A stretch of DNA of 33,231 bases from Rhizobium sp. Q54 (GTDB taxonomy: Bacteria; Pseudomonadota; Alphaproteobacteria; UBA828). Made by a program: the position numbers and the translations under genes. The stretch is from NCBI GenBank assembly GCA_945892755.1, contig CAMDDO010000034.1, forward strand, positions 1 through 33,231. Direction: 5' to 3'. The notes under the pieces were generated by a model. The model was not told the DNA's origin and made no database searches. It saw only the letters and a program-made list of their open reading frames with translations. Positions 7,229 to 14,929 of the stretch are shown here, piece after piece; positions within the stretch are counted from its first letter, which is position 1, and each line of letters opens with the position of its first letter.

Positions 7229-7244
7229 TTGACCATTTGGTCAG
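7229..7244. promoter_or_regulatory. RutR-type operator in the rutR-preT divergent region
   Basis: TTGACCATTTGGTCAG matches the published E. coli RutR consensus TTGACCA-NN-TGGTCAA at every defined base except the last. Its left half (TTGACC) could also serve as a -35 element toward preT, with a weak TAGGCT 18 bases on, so bound repressor would block the promoter. Assignment to the adjacent RutR-type protein rests on the consensus plus adjacency. Confidence 0.8.
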
Positions 7245-7293
7245 GATAGCACTAGGCTTCGATCTTGGCGAGCCCAAGCGGGGGAGCAGCGCG

Positions 7294-8655
7294 ATGAGCG
7301 GAGCAGACAACGAGGCACCGGACGTAAAGCCAGGGCGGCTGAACCCAAGCGCCTACGCCCATGTCTTCGATGACATCGGCCCACCACTGAGCCCGCGCGA
7401 AACATTGATCGAGGCGGCGCGCTGCCATTTTTGCCATGACGCGCCCTGCGTCGAGGCCTGCCCGACCGGCATCGACATCCCTTCCTTCATCGGCAAGATC
7501 CGCACCGGCAATCTCAAGGGCTCCGCCATCGATATTCTGTCCGCCAATATTTTCGGCGGCACCTGCGCGCGGGTCTGCCCTGTCGAGGAGTTGTGCGAGG
7601 AAGCCTGTGTGCGTACGACCGGCGAGAACAAGCCGGTCAAGATCGGCATGCTGCAACGCCATGCGGTCGATGCGTTGATGAAGGCCGGGCCGCAGCCCTT
7701 CACGCGCGCGGCCGATAGCGGCAAGACCGTCGCGATTGTGGGCGCGGGGCCGGCGGGTCTCGCTTGCGCGCACCGGCTCGCCATGCTCGGCCACAAGGTC
7801 GACGTCTATGAGGCGCGCGCCAAACCCGGCGGCCTCAACGAGCACGGTATCGCGGCCTATAAGGTGCCCGATATCTTCGCGCAAAAAGAAGTGGCGTGGC
7901 TGCTCGGCATTGGCGGCATCACGATCCACAACAACAAAGCGCTCGGGCGCAATGTGACGCTCGATGAATTGCGCAAAAAATATCCCGCAGTCTTTATCGG
8001 CGCCGGCTTGCAGGCGACGCAAAAACTCGGCCTTGAGGATGAGGCGCTTGAGGGCGTCGAGGATGCGGTCGGCTACATCGAGCGTCTGCGCCAGGCCGAG
8101 GATTTGTCCGCGCTGCCGGTCGGGCGGCGCGTCGTGGTGATCGGCGGCGGCAATACCGCAATCGATATCGCGATCCAATCGAAACGCCTAGGCGCGGAGG
8201 ATGTGACGCTCGCCTATCGGCGTGGGCCCGAGCAAATGGGCGCGACAGCGCATGAGCAGCACTTGGCACAAATCGAGGGCGTGAACCTCAAGCATTGGCT
8301 CGCGCCGGTCAGGCTGATTGGTTGGCGCGGCAAAGTGAAAGAGATCGAGTTCACCTATACGCGGCTCGACGACGCCGGCAAACTGGTCATGACCGAGGCG
8401 CGCACGCGGCTCTTGGCCGATCGGGTGTTCAAGGCGATCGGGCAGGTTCTGGTCAAAGACCCGTTCGATGGCAATGCGCGCGAACCGCTCGCGATCAAGA
8501 GCGGCAAGCTCGTGGTCAATGACGATCGCGAGACCTCGCTGCCCGGCGTCTATGCCGGCGGCGACTGCACCGCGACCGGTAGCGACCTCACCGTCCGCGC
8601 GGTCGAGGATGGCAAACGCGCCGCCATCGCGATCGACCGCCGGCTCCGTAGCTAG
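7294..8655 (+). CDS. preT: NAD-dependent dihydropyrimidine dehydrogenase subunit PreT
   Basis: A 453-residue flavin/iron-sulfur subunit that takes electrons from NAD(P)H and passes them to PreA for reduction of uracil and thymine. The N-terminal part carries cysteine clusters CHFCHDAPCVEACP and CARVCPVEELCEEAC for Fe-S centres. An FAD dinucleotide motif VGAGPAGLACAHRLA lies near residue 150, a second nucleotide motif IGGGNTAIDIA near 287, and the GGDCTATGSDL FAD-closing motif near the end. The start at 7294 follows GGGGGAG; a longer in-frame start at 7237 would begin inside the operator. Its stop is 10 bases before preA, so the two form one transcription unit. GltD-like subunits are relatives, but the partner gene settles the call. 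Confidence 0.92.
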   Translation: MSGADNEAPDVKPGRLNPSAYAHVFDDIGPPLSPRETLIEAARCHFCHDAPCVEACPTGIDIPSFIGKIRTGNLKGSAIDILSANIFGGTCARVCPVEELCEEACVRTTGENKPVKIGMLQRHAVDALMKAGPQPFTRAADSGKTVAIVGAGPAGLACAHRLAMLGHKVDVYEARAKPGGLNEHGIAAYKVPDIFAQKEVAWLLGIGGITIHNNKALGRNVTLDELRKKYPAVFIGAGLQATQKLGLEDEALEGVEDAVGYIERLRQAEDLSALPVGRRVVVIGGGNTAIDIAIQSKRLGAEDVTLAYRRGPEQMGATAHEQHLAQIEGVNLKHWLAPVRLIGWRGKVKEIEFTYTRLDDAGKLVMTEARTRLLADRVFKAIGQVLVKDPFDGNAREPLAIKSGKLVVNDDRETSLPGVYAGGDCTATGSDLTVRAVEDGKRAAIAIDRRLRS

Positions 8656-8665
8656 GGAGGCTCCC

Positions 8666-9952
8666 ATGGCCGATCTCCGTTGCACCATCGCCGGCGTCTC
8701 ATCGCCGAACCCGTTCTGGCTCGCCTCCGCGCCGCCGACCGACAAGGAATATAATGTCGTGCGCGCCTTCAAGGCGGGCTGGGGCGGCGTGGTCTGGAAA
8801 ACACTCGGCGAGGACCCGCCGATCGTCAACACCTGCTCGCGCTATGGCGCGATGTCGCTCAACGGGAGCCGCATGGTCGGCTTCAACAATATCGAGCTGA
8901 TCACCGACCGGCCGCTTGAGATCAACCTTCAGGAGATCAAGCGGGTCAGACGCGATTGGCCCGATCGCGCCATGGTGGTCTCGCTCATGGTGCCGTGCGA
9001 AGAAAAGAATTGGGCCGCGATCCTGAAGCGCGTGGAAGAAACCGACGCCGACGCGGTCGAGCTCAATTTCGGCTGCCCGCACGGCATGTCGGAGCGCGGC
9101 ATGGGCGCGGCGGTCGGTCAGGTGCCCGAGTACATCGAAATGGTCACGCGCTGGTGCAAGCAGCACTCGCGCATGCCGGTTTTCGTCAAGCTGACGCCGA
9201 ACGTGACCGACATTCTGAAGCCCGCGCGCGCGGCGAAGCAGGGCGGGGCGGACGCGGTGTCGCTGATCAACACCATCAATTCGATCATGGCGGTCAACCT
9301 CGATTCGATGGCGCCCGAGCCAGAGGTCGACGGCAAAGGCAGCCATGGCGGCTTTTGCGGACCGGCGGTTAAACCCATCGCGCTTCACATGGTGGCCGAA
9401 ATCGCGCGCAACGCTGATACACGCGGCCTGCCGATCTCAGGGATCGGCGGCATCTCGACCTGGCGCGATGCGGCCGAGTTCATCGCGCTCGGCTCGGGCA
9501 GCGTGCAGGTTTGCACCGCGGCGATGCATCATGGCTTCAAGATCGTCGAAGACATGGCCGATGGCCTATCGAATTGGATGGATCAGAAAGGCTATCGCGC
9601 GCTCGATGATTTCAAGGGCCGCGCCGCGCGGAACGTGAGCGACTGGAAGTTCCTCAACATGAACTTCAAGACGATCGCCGCGATCGACCAAGACTCCTGC
9701 ATCAAATGCGGGCTCTGCTACATCGCCTGCGAAGACACCTCGCACCAGGCGATCAGCAAATCACGCGATAACGGCCACCGGCGCTATGAGGTGATCGAGG
9801 ACGAGTGCGTCGGCTGCAATCTTTGCCTGCATGTCTGCCCGGTCGATCATTGCATCACCATGAAGCGGGTCGACCAGGGCTTGCCGTCGGTTGGGTGGGT
9901 CGATGATCCGAGGAATCCGCAACGCAGATCAGCGAATCCTTCCTCCGCTTGA
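8666..9952 (+). CDS. preA: NAD-dependent dihydropyrimidine dehydrogenase subunit PreA
   Basis: A 428-residue FMN and Fe-S subunit reducing the 5,6 double bond of uracil and thymine to the dihydro forms. The FMN barrel resembles dihydroorotate dehydrogenase and holds the catalytic Cys137 in NFGCPHGMSERGMG. The equivalent mammalian segment is NLSC; the Ser before the Cys is Gly here. Two 4Fe-4S motifs sit near the C-terminus: CIKCGLCYIAC and CVGCNLCLHVC. A GGGAGG ribosome binding site precedes the ATG. The last 20 or so residues (rich in Arg, Pro and Ser) reach into a region of palindromes and look like a non-conserved tail. Together with preT it should form the bacterial counterpart of the single-chain eukaryotic enzyme. 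Confidence 0.94.
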   Translation: MADLRCTIAGVSSPNPFWLASAPPTDKEYNVVRAFKAGWGGVVWKTLGEDPPIVNTCSRYGAMSLNGSRMVGFNNIELITDRPLEINLQEIKRVRRDWPDRAMVVSLMVPCEEKNWAAILKRVEETDADAVELNFGCPHGMSERGMGAAVGQVPEYIEMVTRWCKQHSRMPVFVKLTPNVTDILKPARAAKQGGADAVSLINTINSIMAVNLDSMAPEPEVDGKGSHGGFCGPAVKPIALHMVAEIARNADTRGLPISGIGGISTWRDAAEFIALGSGSVQVCTAAMHHGFKIVEDMADGLSNWMDQKGYRALDDFKGRAARNVSDWKFLNMNFKTIAAIDQDSCIKCGLCYIACEDTSHQAISKSRDNGHRRYEVIEDECVGCNLCLHVCPVDHCITMKRVDQGLPSVGWVDDPRNPQRRSANPSSA

Positions 9953-9982
9953 GAACATCCGTTCGAGGCCGAACGAGTTCTC

Positions 9983-10121
9983 CCTCTCCTCTTGCGGGAG
10001 AGGTAAATTCGGCTCGGATTGCGGTGAGTGGGATGGAGCGCAGGGGGTAGCCAAGGCGGCCGGAGGCCGCCTAGATTTCAACCCCAAACCCCAAACCCTT
10101 TCCCCACTCATGGGGAAAGGG
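9983..10121. promoter_or_regulatory. Structured preA-hydrolase gap: three hairpins and a G-quadruplex motif
   Basis: The gap holds three inverted repeats. These are CCTCTCC/GGAGAGG (9983-9989, 9997-10003), AGGCGGCC/GGCCGCCT with a 3-base loop (10054-10072), and a perfect 10-bp CCCTTTCCCC/GGGGAAAGGG (10096-10105, 10112-10121). The last right arm overlaps the hydrolase ribosome binding region. On the minus strand 10082-10105 has four G runs of 4, 4, 3 and 4 separated by 3-base loops, a textbook G-quadruplex pattern. Confidence 0.6.
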
Positions 10122-10130
10122 GCTATCTCG

Positions 10131-11378
10131 ATGGAGCCCGTGGTGCAGAACCTCAAAGTCAATGCCGACCGTCTCTGGGACTCGCTGATGGAGATGGCGA
10201 AGATCGGCGCGACGCCGAAGGGCGGCGTGTGCCGGCTCGCGCTCTCGGACGAGGACAAGGCGGCGCGCGATTTGTTCGTACGTTGGTGCAAGGAGGCCGG
10301 CTGCACCGTCAGCGTCGATGCCATGGGCAATATATTCGGCCGGCGCAAGGGCAAGAACGACAAGCTGCCGCCCATCATGTCGGGCAGCCATATCGACAGC
10401 CAGCCGACCGGCGGCAAGTTCGACGGCATCTATGGCGTGATGGCGGGCTTGGAGGTGATCCGCGCGCTGAACGACGCGGGCTTCGAGACCGAAGCGCCGA
10501 TCGAGGTGGTGTGCTGGACCAACGAGGAAGGCTCGCGCTTCGCCCCGGCGATGACCGCATCGGGCGTGTTCGCCGGCGAGTTCACGCTCGATTACGGCCT
10601 GTCGCGCCCCGACAAGGACGGCAAGACGCTCGGCGAGGAGCTGAGGCGCATTGGCTATGCGGGCGACATGGCCTGTGGCGGGCGCAAAGTGGGCGCGTTC
10701 TTCGAGGCCCATATCGAGCAGGGCCCGATTCTCGAGGCCGACAAAAAGACCATCGGCGTGGTGCAGGGCGTGCAGGGCATACGCTGGTACGAGCTCAACG
10801 TGACGGGCATGGAGGCCCATGCCGGCACCACGCCGATGCGCCGGCGGAAAGACGCCCTGGTTGGCGTCGCACGCATGGTGAGCGAGGCGCACCGCATCGG
10901 CATGGCGCAGCTACCCTTTGGCCGCTCGACCGTCGGCATGATGCAAGTGAAGCCCAATTCGCGGAACACGATTCCGGGTCACGTGTTTTTCACGGTCGAT
11001 CTCAGACACCCCGATGCCGAAACGCTGGTCGGCATGGGCAAGGCGTTTCAGCAAAGTTGCGAGGCGATCGCGCAGGAGACCGGCCTGACGCTCGATTTCA
11101 AGGAGATCTGGTATTCGCCGCCCGTGAAGTTCGACGCGGCCTGCGTGCGCGCGGTCGAGAATGCCGCGAGCAATCTCGGCATGGCGCATGAGCCGATCAT
11201 CTCGGGCGCGGGCCATGACGCGGTCTATCTCTCGCGCGTCGCACCGACCGCCATGGTGTTTATCCCGTGCGAAGACGGCATTTCGCACAACGAGATCGAG
11301 GCCGCGACCAAGACCGATTGCGGCGCCGGCGCGCAGGTTCTGCTACAGGCCATGGTCGAGCGCGCGAACGCTGCGTGA
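10131..11378 (+). CDS. Zn-dependent N-carbamoyl amino acid hydrolase, probably beta-ureidopropionase
   Basis: A 415-residue M20-family amidohydrolase of the hydantoinase/carbamoylase group, usual length. Metal-ligand segments are visible: SGSHIDSQPTGGKFDG with His87, TNEEGSRF, AHIEQGP, and the late SGAGHDA and ISHNE motifs. The dimerisation/lid segment includes GMEAHAGTTPM. The family covers N-carbamoyl-L-amino acid hydrolase, allantoate amidohydrolase and beta-ureidopropionase. Following preTA and near beta-alanine catabolic genes, I infer hydrolysis of N-carbamoyl-beta-alanine to beta-alanine, CO2 and ammonia. The start at 10131 is chosen by domain alignment; the AAAGGGG upstream serves as ribosome binding site but lies in a hairpin arm. 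A longer reading frame from 9891 would translate through three palindromes and is rejected. Confidence 0.85.
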   Translation: MEPVVQNLKVNADRLWDSLMEMAKIGATPKGGVCRLALSDEDKAARDLFVRWCKEAGCTVSVDAMGNIFGRRKGKNDKLPPIMSGSHIDSQPTGGKFDGIYGVMAGLEVIRALNDAGFETEAPIEVVCWTNEEGSRFAPAMTASGVFAGEFTLDYGLSRPDKDGKTLGEELRRIGYAGDMACGGRKVGAFFEAHIEQGPILEADKKTIGVVQGVQGIRWYELNVTGMEAHAGTTPMRRRKDALVGVARMVSEAHRIGMAQLPFGRSTVGMMQVKPNSRNTIPGHVFFTVDLRHPDAETLVGMGKAFQQSCEAIAQETGLTLDFKEIWYSPPVKFDAACVRAVENAASNLGMAHEPIISGAGHDAVYLSRVAPTAMVFIPCEDGISHNEIEAATKTDCGAGAQVLLQAMVERANAA

Positions 11379-11384
11379 AAGGGC

Positions 11385-12302
11385 CTATTGGCTCGCGCCC
11401 TTCATCTGCAGCAATTCGCTCCTGACCTCGCTCGGCAGGGTCGCGCCGCCGACGCAGTCCTTGGCCAGCATTTGTTTGACGATCGGCGGCAAATCGAGCC
11501 CAAGCTCGTCGGTTGGCGTGCGGCGCTCGGCGATCGCCATGGTCGCGAATGCGCGCGCGACGCGGCCCGCCTTGTTTCGGCAGGCAAGCTCGCCGAAATA
11601 GGCGGTGCGATCGGCGACATATTGCTTCGGCGCGGCGCCCGCGGCCGAGGCGGTCAGTGGCACGCCCCTGGTCCGATCGAAATCGTGCAGCACGTCGAGC
11701 GCGCTGACCGGCGGAAATACGCAAACCGGCCGGTCCAGCAAGGTGCGATCAAGGATCGCGTCCTTCACGCTGGGCGGGCGGACGCGCGCCTGTTCGAGGC
11801 TCCTGATCACGCGGAAGCGATCGGGTCGCGCCGGAAAGCCAAGCTCGATGCGCTCCGCCAGCGCCTCCCAATCCGGCTCGGTGAAAAAATCGGCGCCACG
11901 CAAATCGGCCAGCGCCAGATTGGCGCGTTCGAGATTGATGTGGGCGAGCTTGGCGCCGCGCAGGCTGGCACCCTGCAGTCTTGCGTCGCGCAAATCGGCG
12001 CCCTGAAGCGCGGCATCATCGAGGCGCGCTCCGCGTAGGTCGGCGCCGCGCAGATCGGCGCCCTGCAGTTTCGCGTTTCTGAGGTCGGCCGCGCGCAAAT
12101 CGACGCGGCGCAATCTGGCGGCTTCGAGATGGGCCTCCTTGAGGTCCGCCCCCAAATAGACCCGGGAGCTGAGTACCGTATCGCGCGCGCTGGTGCTGGG
12201 CAGGTCAGTCCACGGAAAGACCCGTTCGCGTGTACCGCTGGCCGCCTCGGCCACGCCGATCAGAGACACGAGCACCGCGGCTATGACAAACCATCGGATC
12301 AT
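11385..12302 (-). CDS. Secreted pentapeptide-repeat protein
   Basis: A 305-residue protein with a signal peptide (hydrophobic stretch about 5-20, AEAA at the cleavage region). It has about 18 consecutive pentapeptide repeats of the A(D/N)LXX form between roughly residues 48 and 138 (for example GADLRGADLRGARL). Such repeats fold as a right-handed quadrilateral beta-helix. The remaining 165 residues form an unrecognised domain with three visible Cys, in segments such as VCVFPP, ELACRN and AKDCVGG, which could form disulfides in the periplasm. It is convergent with the hydrolase gene, only 6 bases apart. I do not recognise its role; MfpA/Qnr-type gyrase protection is unlikely for an exported protein. 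Confidence 0.8.
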   Translation of the reverse strand: MIRWFVIAAVLVSLIGVAEAASGTRERVFPWTDLPSTSARDTVLSSRVYLGADLKEAHLEAARLRRVDLRAADLRNAKLQGADLRGADLRGARLDDAALQGADLRDARLQGASLRGAKLAHINLERANLALADLRGADFFTEPDWEALAERIELGFPARPDRFRVIRSLEQARVRPPSVKDAILDRTLLDRPVCVFPPVSALDVLHDFDRTRGVPLTASAAGAAPKQYVADRTAYFGELACRNKAGRVARAFATMAIAERRTPTDELGLDLPPIVKQMLAKDCVGGATLPSEVRSELLQMKGASQ

Positions 12303-12757
12303 GAATGGGAATCTAGCTTAGCGAGTGCCAGCGATCACCCCTCGATCGTCGGTATTTTTCACAGCCCCCTCCCCCGCCTTAAGGCGGGAGGAGGGGAAGT
12401 TTTTCAAGCCGGCGACGCGCTGACGAGCGAAGTGCGCCGCGAGCTTGGCGCCGAGGCCGAACCCCTGCTTCAGGGCTTCGTGTCTGGTCGCGCACACGCC
12501 CTGCGCGGACGGCGCGAGACCGTCGACGTTTGGGGTTTGCCCGATGGCGAGCGCGCCTAGCACAAACTAGCCCAAAGAAATGGCCGGGCGGCTCACGCTA
12601 CCCGGCCATCAAGTTATTGTGGGCGACCTCTGAGAATGCCCGGCCGCCCGCGATGCGGACGACCGAGCCGCGGCCAAGCTAGACTGGCGCCAGGCGCCGT
12701 GCTGTGATCGGTATCACGCCTGTGCCGCTCCGTTCCTGAGTCCGATTGGGTGTGACG
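12303..12757. other. Non-coding gap with palindromic elements
   Basis: These 455 bases lie between the leftward pentapeptide gene and the rightward rhodanese gene. They contain a strong GC hairpin (12373-12388) and a second inverted repeat ATGGCCGGG (12580-12588)/CCCGGCCAT (12601-12609). Short ORFs exist on both strands but read through the palindromes and show no recognisable protein features. Promoters for both flanking genes must lie here, but I cannot point to convincing hexamers. Confidence 0.45.
12373..12404 (+). terminator. GC-rich hairpin followed by T run
   Basis: CCCGCCTT/AAGGCGGG (12373-12388) forms a perfect 8-bp palindrome, flanked outside by CCCCCT and GGAGGGG that extend it imperfectly. 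AAGTTTTT follows on the plus strand. It looks like an intrinsic terminator for plus-strand transcription, yet the adjacent upstream gene is on the minus strand, so it may be a dispersed palindrome or stop read-through from the hydrolase operon. Confidence 0.4.
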
Positions 12758-13087
12758 ATGCAGACGCTTCAAGACGCCGACGCCAAGACCGTGAACGAAT
12801 GGCTGAAAGCCGGCCGCGCCGTCCTGATCGACGTGCGTGAGCCGGCCGAATATGCGCGAGAACACATCGAGGGCGCGCGCCTTGTGCCGCTCTCGGCCTT
12901 CGACCCCGCCGCCTTCGGCGCCGAGCGCGACAAGATCGCGGTGTTTCATTGCGGCAGCGGCACGCGCACCAAGATGAACGCCGCGCTCCTGCTCGCCACC
13001 GGCTTCAAATCGATTTACCACATGAAGGGCGGCATTGCCGCCTGGAAGGAAGCGGGCCTGCCAACGCGCGCCTCGACGGGGCGCTGA
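12758..13087 (+). CDS. Single-domain rhodanese-like sulfurtransferase
   Basis: A 109-residue one-domain rhodanese. It shows the LIDVREPAEYAREHIEGA entry motif (about residues 23-40) and the active-site loop starting at Cys65 (CGSGTRT), followed by the GGIAAWKEAGLP end motif. Such proteins carry persulfide sulfur on the Cys; the exact donor and acceptor are not predictable. The ATG at 12758 is preferred over a TTG four codons earlier; no strong ribosome binding site is visible. Its stop lies 5 bases before the SulP transporter start, so the two are probably one operon concerned with inorganic sulfur or anion handling. The protein has no signal peptide and should be cytosolic. Confidence 0.87.
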   Translation: MQTLQDADAKTVNEWLKAGRAVLIDVREPAEYAREHIEGARLVPLSAFDPAAFGAERDKIAVFHCGSGTRTKMNAALLLATGFKSIYHMKGGIAAWKEAGLPTRASTGR

Positions 13088-13092
13088 AGCGC

Positions 13093-14874
13093 ATGGCGGG
13101 CCCGGCCTTCGCGGCGCGGGCGCTCGCCAGTTTCGTGCCAGCGAGCGCGTGGCTCCGCCGCTATAGCCGACAGGATGCCGGCGGCGACCTGACCGCGGGC
13201 GTGATCGTCGCGATCATGTTGGTGCCTCAAGCCATGGCCTATGCGCTGCTGGCCGGCCTGCCGCCCGAGGTCGGCCTTTATGCCAGCATGGCGCCACCGA
13301 TCATCTACGCCGTATTCGGCTCGAGCCGAACCCTCGCGGTTGGGCCGGTCGCCGTCGCCTCACTCATGGTGGCGGCCGCGCTTGGAAACCGCATGGTCGA
13401 AGGTACGGCCGACTATGTGACCGGCGCGCTGGTGATCTCGCTCGAGGTCGGCCTGATCCTGTTCGCGCTCGGCCTGACGCGCGCGGGCTTCGTCGCGAAT
13501 TACCTGAGCCACCCAGTGATGTCGGGTTTCACCAGCGCCGCCGCGCTGATCATCGCACTCTCGCAGGTCAAGCATTTGCTCGGCCTGCCCATGCCGGGCA
13601 ACCTCGATTTCGGCCACACCATGGTGGCGATCGTTTCAAGCCTTCCGCAAATCAACCCGATGACAACCGGTATTGGTGCGGCGGCGATCGCTTTGCTCGT
13701 CTTGATGCGCGGGCGCCTGCTCATTCTTCTGCGTGTGCTCGGGGTGCCGGCCAATGCGGCCGTGCTGCTGACGCGGGCCGGACCTCTCGTCGTCGTCGTC
13801 ATGGCGACCGCGATCGTCGCCGGCCTCGATTTGCAAGCGACCTCGAATGTCGCGGTGGTCGGTGTCATTCCGGCCGGGCTGCCGCGTTTCGCCGCGCCAT
13901 CCTTCGATCTCGCGCTGTGGGCAGAGCTCGGTCCATCCTCGTTCGCGATTGCGCTGGTCTCCTTCGTCGAGAGCGTCGCGATCGCGAAAGTCTTGGCGGC
14001 GAAGCGACGTGAGCGCGTCGCGCCGAACCAGGAGCTGATCGGGCTCGGCCTCGCCAATGTCGCCGGCGCCTTCAGCGGTGCGAGTCCGGTTTGCGGCGGC
14101 TTCGCTCGCTCGGCCGTCAATTTCCAGGGCGGCGCCCGAACCCAAATGGCCGCGGTCGTCACCGCCATCCTGGTCGGCGTGTCGACCGCGTTCCTAACCC
14201 CGCTTTTCCTGCATATGCCTCACGCCGTGCTCGCCGCGATCATTGTCGTGCCGGTGATCGGCCTGTTCGATGCGGAGAGCTTCCTCAAGAACCTGCGCTA
14301 CTCGAAGGCCGATGGCATCGCGCAACTCCTGACCTTCCTCGCGGTGCTCGGCCTCGGCATCGAGATTGGCATTCTCTGCGGCGTCGCGCTATCGCTGCTG
14401 TTCCATCTGTGGCGCACCAGCCGGCCGCACATAGCGATCGTCGGGCGCGTCGGCCTGACCGAGCATTTCCGCAACGTGCTGCGCCACAAGGTGACGACCT
14501 ATCCTGGGCTCATCTTGCTGCGCGTGGACGAGAGCCTCTATTTTCCCAATATCAAGTTCATCGAGGATCGCGTGCTGACCGAAATCGCCGAGCGACGCGA
14601 CCTCAAACACTTCATCCTGATTTGCTCGAGCGTCAATGTGATCGACGCCAGCGCACTCGAGACGCTGGAAGACATGCGCGTTACGCTTGGCGAGTTCGGA
14701 ATCGGCCTGCACCTCGCCGAGGTCAAAGGGCCAGTAATGGACAAACTGGAGCGCATCGGCTTCGTCGATCGGCTCGGGCGCGATCACATCCATCTGAGCA
14801 CGCATGACGCCGTGGTGCGGCTGGCCGAGCCGAACGGACCTGTGGCCGCCAATCCGGCCTCGCCGGGCGGCTAG
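13093..14874 (+). CDS. SulP-family anion transporter with STAS domain
   Basis: A 593-residue inner-membrane protein of the SulP (SLC26) family. The signature region DLTAGVIVAIMLVPQAMAYALLAGLPPEVGLYAS is split over the first helices (about residues 33-66), and 10-14 hydrophobic segments extend to about residue 440. A cytoplasmic STAS domain follows (about 475-580) with the DASALETLE helix typical of anti-sigma-antagonist folds. The family moves sulfate, bicarbonate or dicarboxylates, and the substrate cannot be read from sequence. Coupling to a rhodanese gene five bases upstream suggests sulfate or another sulfur oxyanion. The start at 13093 is chosen because the longer frame overlaps the rhodanese gene. 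Confidence 0.9.
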   Translation: MAGPAFAARALASFVPASAWLRRYSRQDAGGDLTAGVIVAIMLVPQAMAYALLAGLPPEVGLYASMAPPIIYAVFGSSRTLAVGPVAVASLMVAAALGNRMVEGTADYVTGALVISLEVGLILFALGLTRAGFVANYLSHPVMSGFTSAAALIIALSQVKHLLGLPMPGNLDFGHTMVAIVSSLPQINPMTTGIGAAAIALLVLMRGRLLILLRVLGVPANAAVLLTRAGPLVVVVMATAIVAGLDLQATSNVAVVGVIPAGLPRFAAPSFDLALWAELGPSSFAIALVSFVESVAIAKVLAAKRRERVAPNQELIGLGLANVAGAFSGASPVCGGFARSAVNFQGGARTQMAAVVTAILVGVSTAFLTPLFLHMPHAVLAAIIVVPVIGLFDAESFLKNLRYSKADGIAQLLTFLAVLGLGIEIGILCGVALSLLFHLWRTSRPHIAIVGRVGLTEHFRNVLRHKVTTYPGLILLRVDESLYFPNIKFIEDRVLTEIAERRDLKHFILICSSVNVIDASALETLEDMRVTLGEFGIGLHLAEVKGPVMDKLERIGFVDRLGRDHIHLSTHDAVVRLAEPNGPVAANPASPGG

Positions 14875-14929
14875 ACGGCCCGATGGCATGCTCAGATCTT
14901 CAGTTCGGGCCGATCGCGCGGGTCGCGAC

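Noticed and set aside
7179-7310. Longer RutR-type protein starting at 7310
   Set aside because: It would cover the operator and overlap the preT start; the TetR HTH alignment begins after 7178.
10079-10098. Telomere-like (ACCCCAA)n direct repeat
   Set aside because: Only about two and a half units; better described as part of the G-quadruplex/hairpin segment, not a tandem array.
9891-10130. 80-codon N-terminal extension of the carbamoyl hydrolase
   Set aside because: It overlaps the preA end and translates through three palindromes; family proteins begin near the ATG at 10131.
12318-12563. 81-codon minus-strand ORF in the gap before the rhodanese gene
   Set aside because: It reads through a perfect palindrome, has no recognisable motif and no convincing ribosome binding site.
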